Positions 6,890-7,262 of a DNA stretch of 7,262 nucleotides are shown one piece after another (the first letter of the stretch is position 1; each line of letters begins with the position of its first letter). The position numbers and the translations under genes are program-made. The stretch is from NCBI GenBank assembly GCA_021823045.1, contig JAKAPB010000087.1, positions 1 to 7,262 on the forward strand. The letters run 5' to 3'. This DNA is from Actinomycetes bacterium (lineage in GTDB: Bacteria; Actinomycetota; Acidimicrobiia; Acidimicrobiales; Acidimicrobiaceae). The notes beneath the pieces are model-generated. The model was not told where the DNA came from and searched no databases. It saw nothing but the letters and a program-made list of their open reading frames with translations.

Positions 6890-7262
6890 TTATCTGCCAT
6901 TGAAGGTGCGAGTAGCCATGCGATAGGAATCAATTAGTTCCATCACCTCCAGGACTCGTGCTGCAGATTTGCGAAGGCTTAACCTACTGTCTTCAAGATG
7001 GCGTCCGTTGAGAACGCCACTGCATAGCGCCGTTCGCCCAAGGTGCTCACGGCAGACCCCGGGTTACAGCAAATCCTTGAGAAAGGACAAATTACCGACT
7101 TGACCAGGCCAATTAGAGCATTACAACAGTCTGGAGATATCTTTATTAGGTCTTTAGCACTAGGAAGGATCGACTAGGGCACTGATGAGGCCTTCCTCTA
7201 GGACTCGGAGATCACTCGGGAGATATAACTCACGCTCGAATGACCCAAGTGCATAGAAGGTA
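6890..7262 (-). pseudogene. Possible decayed gene, unrecognised, with four in-frame stops
   Basis: One minus-strand frame reads, from the right edge, 33 protein-like residues (containing FYALGSFERELYLPSDLRVL) to a TAG at 7160. It continues through further stops, including TAA codons at 7121 and 7064, to a 57-residue open stretch containing HLGRTALCSGVLNGRHLEDS and KSAARVLEVMELIDSYR, ending in TAA at 6890. That last stretch has no start codon near its beginning. Keeping one frame on both sides of the stops fits a gene inactivated by point mutations. Equally, these may be chance open stretches, or the 33 residues may be the intact end of a neighbour. The alternation of segments loosely recalls the C-terminus of Gfo/Idh/MocA-type oxidoreductases, but I would not assign a family. 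Confidence 0.33.

Noticed and set aside
7043..7177. 44-codon plus-strand open stretch (contains ILEKGQITDLTRPIRALQQS)
   Set aside because: It reads almost like a protein, but it is codon-aligned antisense to the possible pseudogene, is flanked closely by stops in its own frame, and has no ribosome site.

Overview
All well-supported genes in this window lie on the minus strand and form one galactoside uptake and breakdown locus. In transcription order (right to left) they are: an intracellular-type GH36 alpha-galactosidase; a gap with operator-like repeats; an ABC-transporter sugar-binding lipoprotein; an intercistronic stem-loop; two MalF/MalG-type permeases, the second broken by a frameshift; and a GH42 beta-galactosidase that runs off the left edge. 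No transporter ATPase, sugar kinase, epimerase or transcription regulator is visible. Many actinobacterial sugar importers of this class share an ATPase encoded elsewhere, so its absence is not surprising.

The organism looks like an actinobacterium (Actinomycetota) of moderate GC. This is inferred from the style of the GH42 N-terminus (GGDYNPEQW), the Ser/Ala/Thr-rich linker after the lipoprotein cysteine, frequent GTG/TTG starts with GA-rich Shine-Dalgarno sequences, and the binding protein-MalF-MalG-glycosidase order. Base composition is less GC-rich than in typical Streptomyces or Bifidobacterium relatives. No rRNA, tRNA, CRISPR array, insertion sequence or phage gene was seen.

Region by region: 1-1568 GH42 (3' end missing). 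1612-2498 MalG-like permease with a one-base deletion near 1874. 2501-3475 MalF-like permease. 3476-3748 intergenic, holding an AT-rich stretch and a 16-bp-stem hairpin just after the binding-protein stop. 3749-5113 binding lipoprotein. 5114-5418 intergenic, holding the operon leader and repeated AAAGTTCAC motifs. 5419-6849 GH36. 6850-7262 no intact gene, but one minus-strand frame holds two protein-like segments separated by four stop codons, possibly a decayed gene.

Together the genes suggest that an alpha/beta-galactoside oligosaccharide is captured outside, imported, and trimmed in the cytoplasm by the alpha- and beta-galactosidases, neither of which shows an obvious signal peptide. Nothing in the window amounts to an undescribed system. 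The points worth a second look are the broken permease, the hairpin, the operator-like repeats and the possible pseudogene at the right edge.
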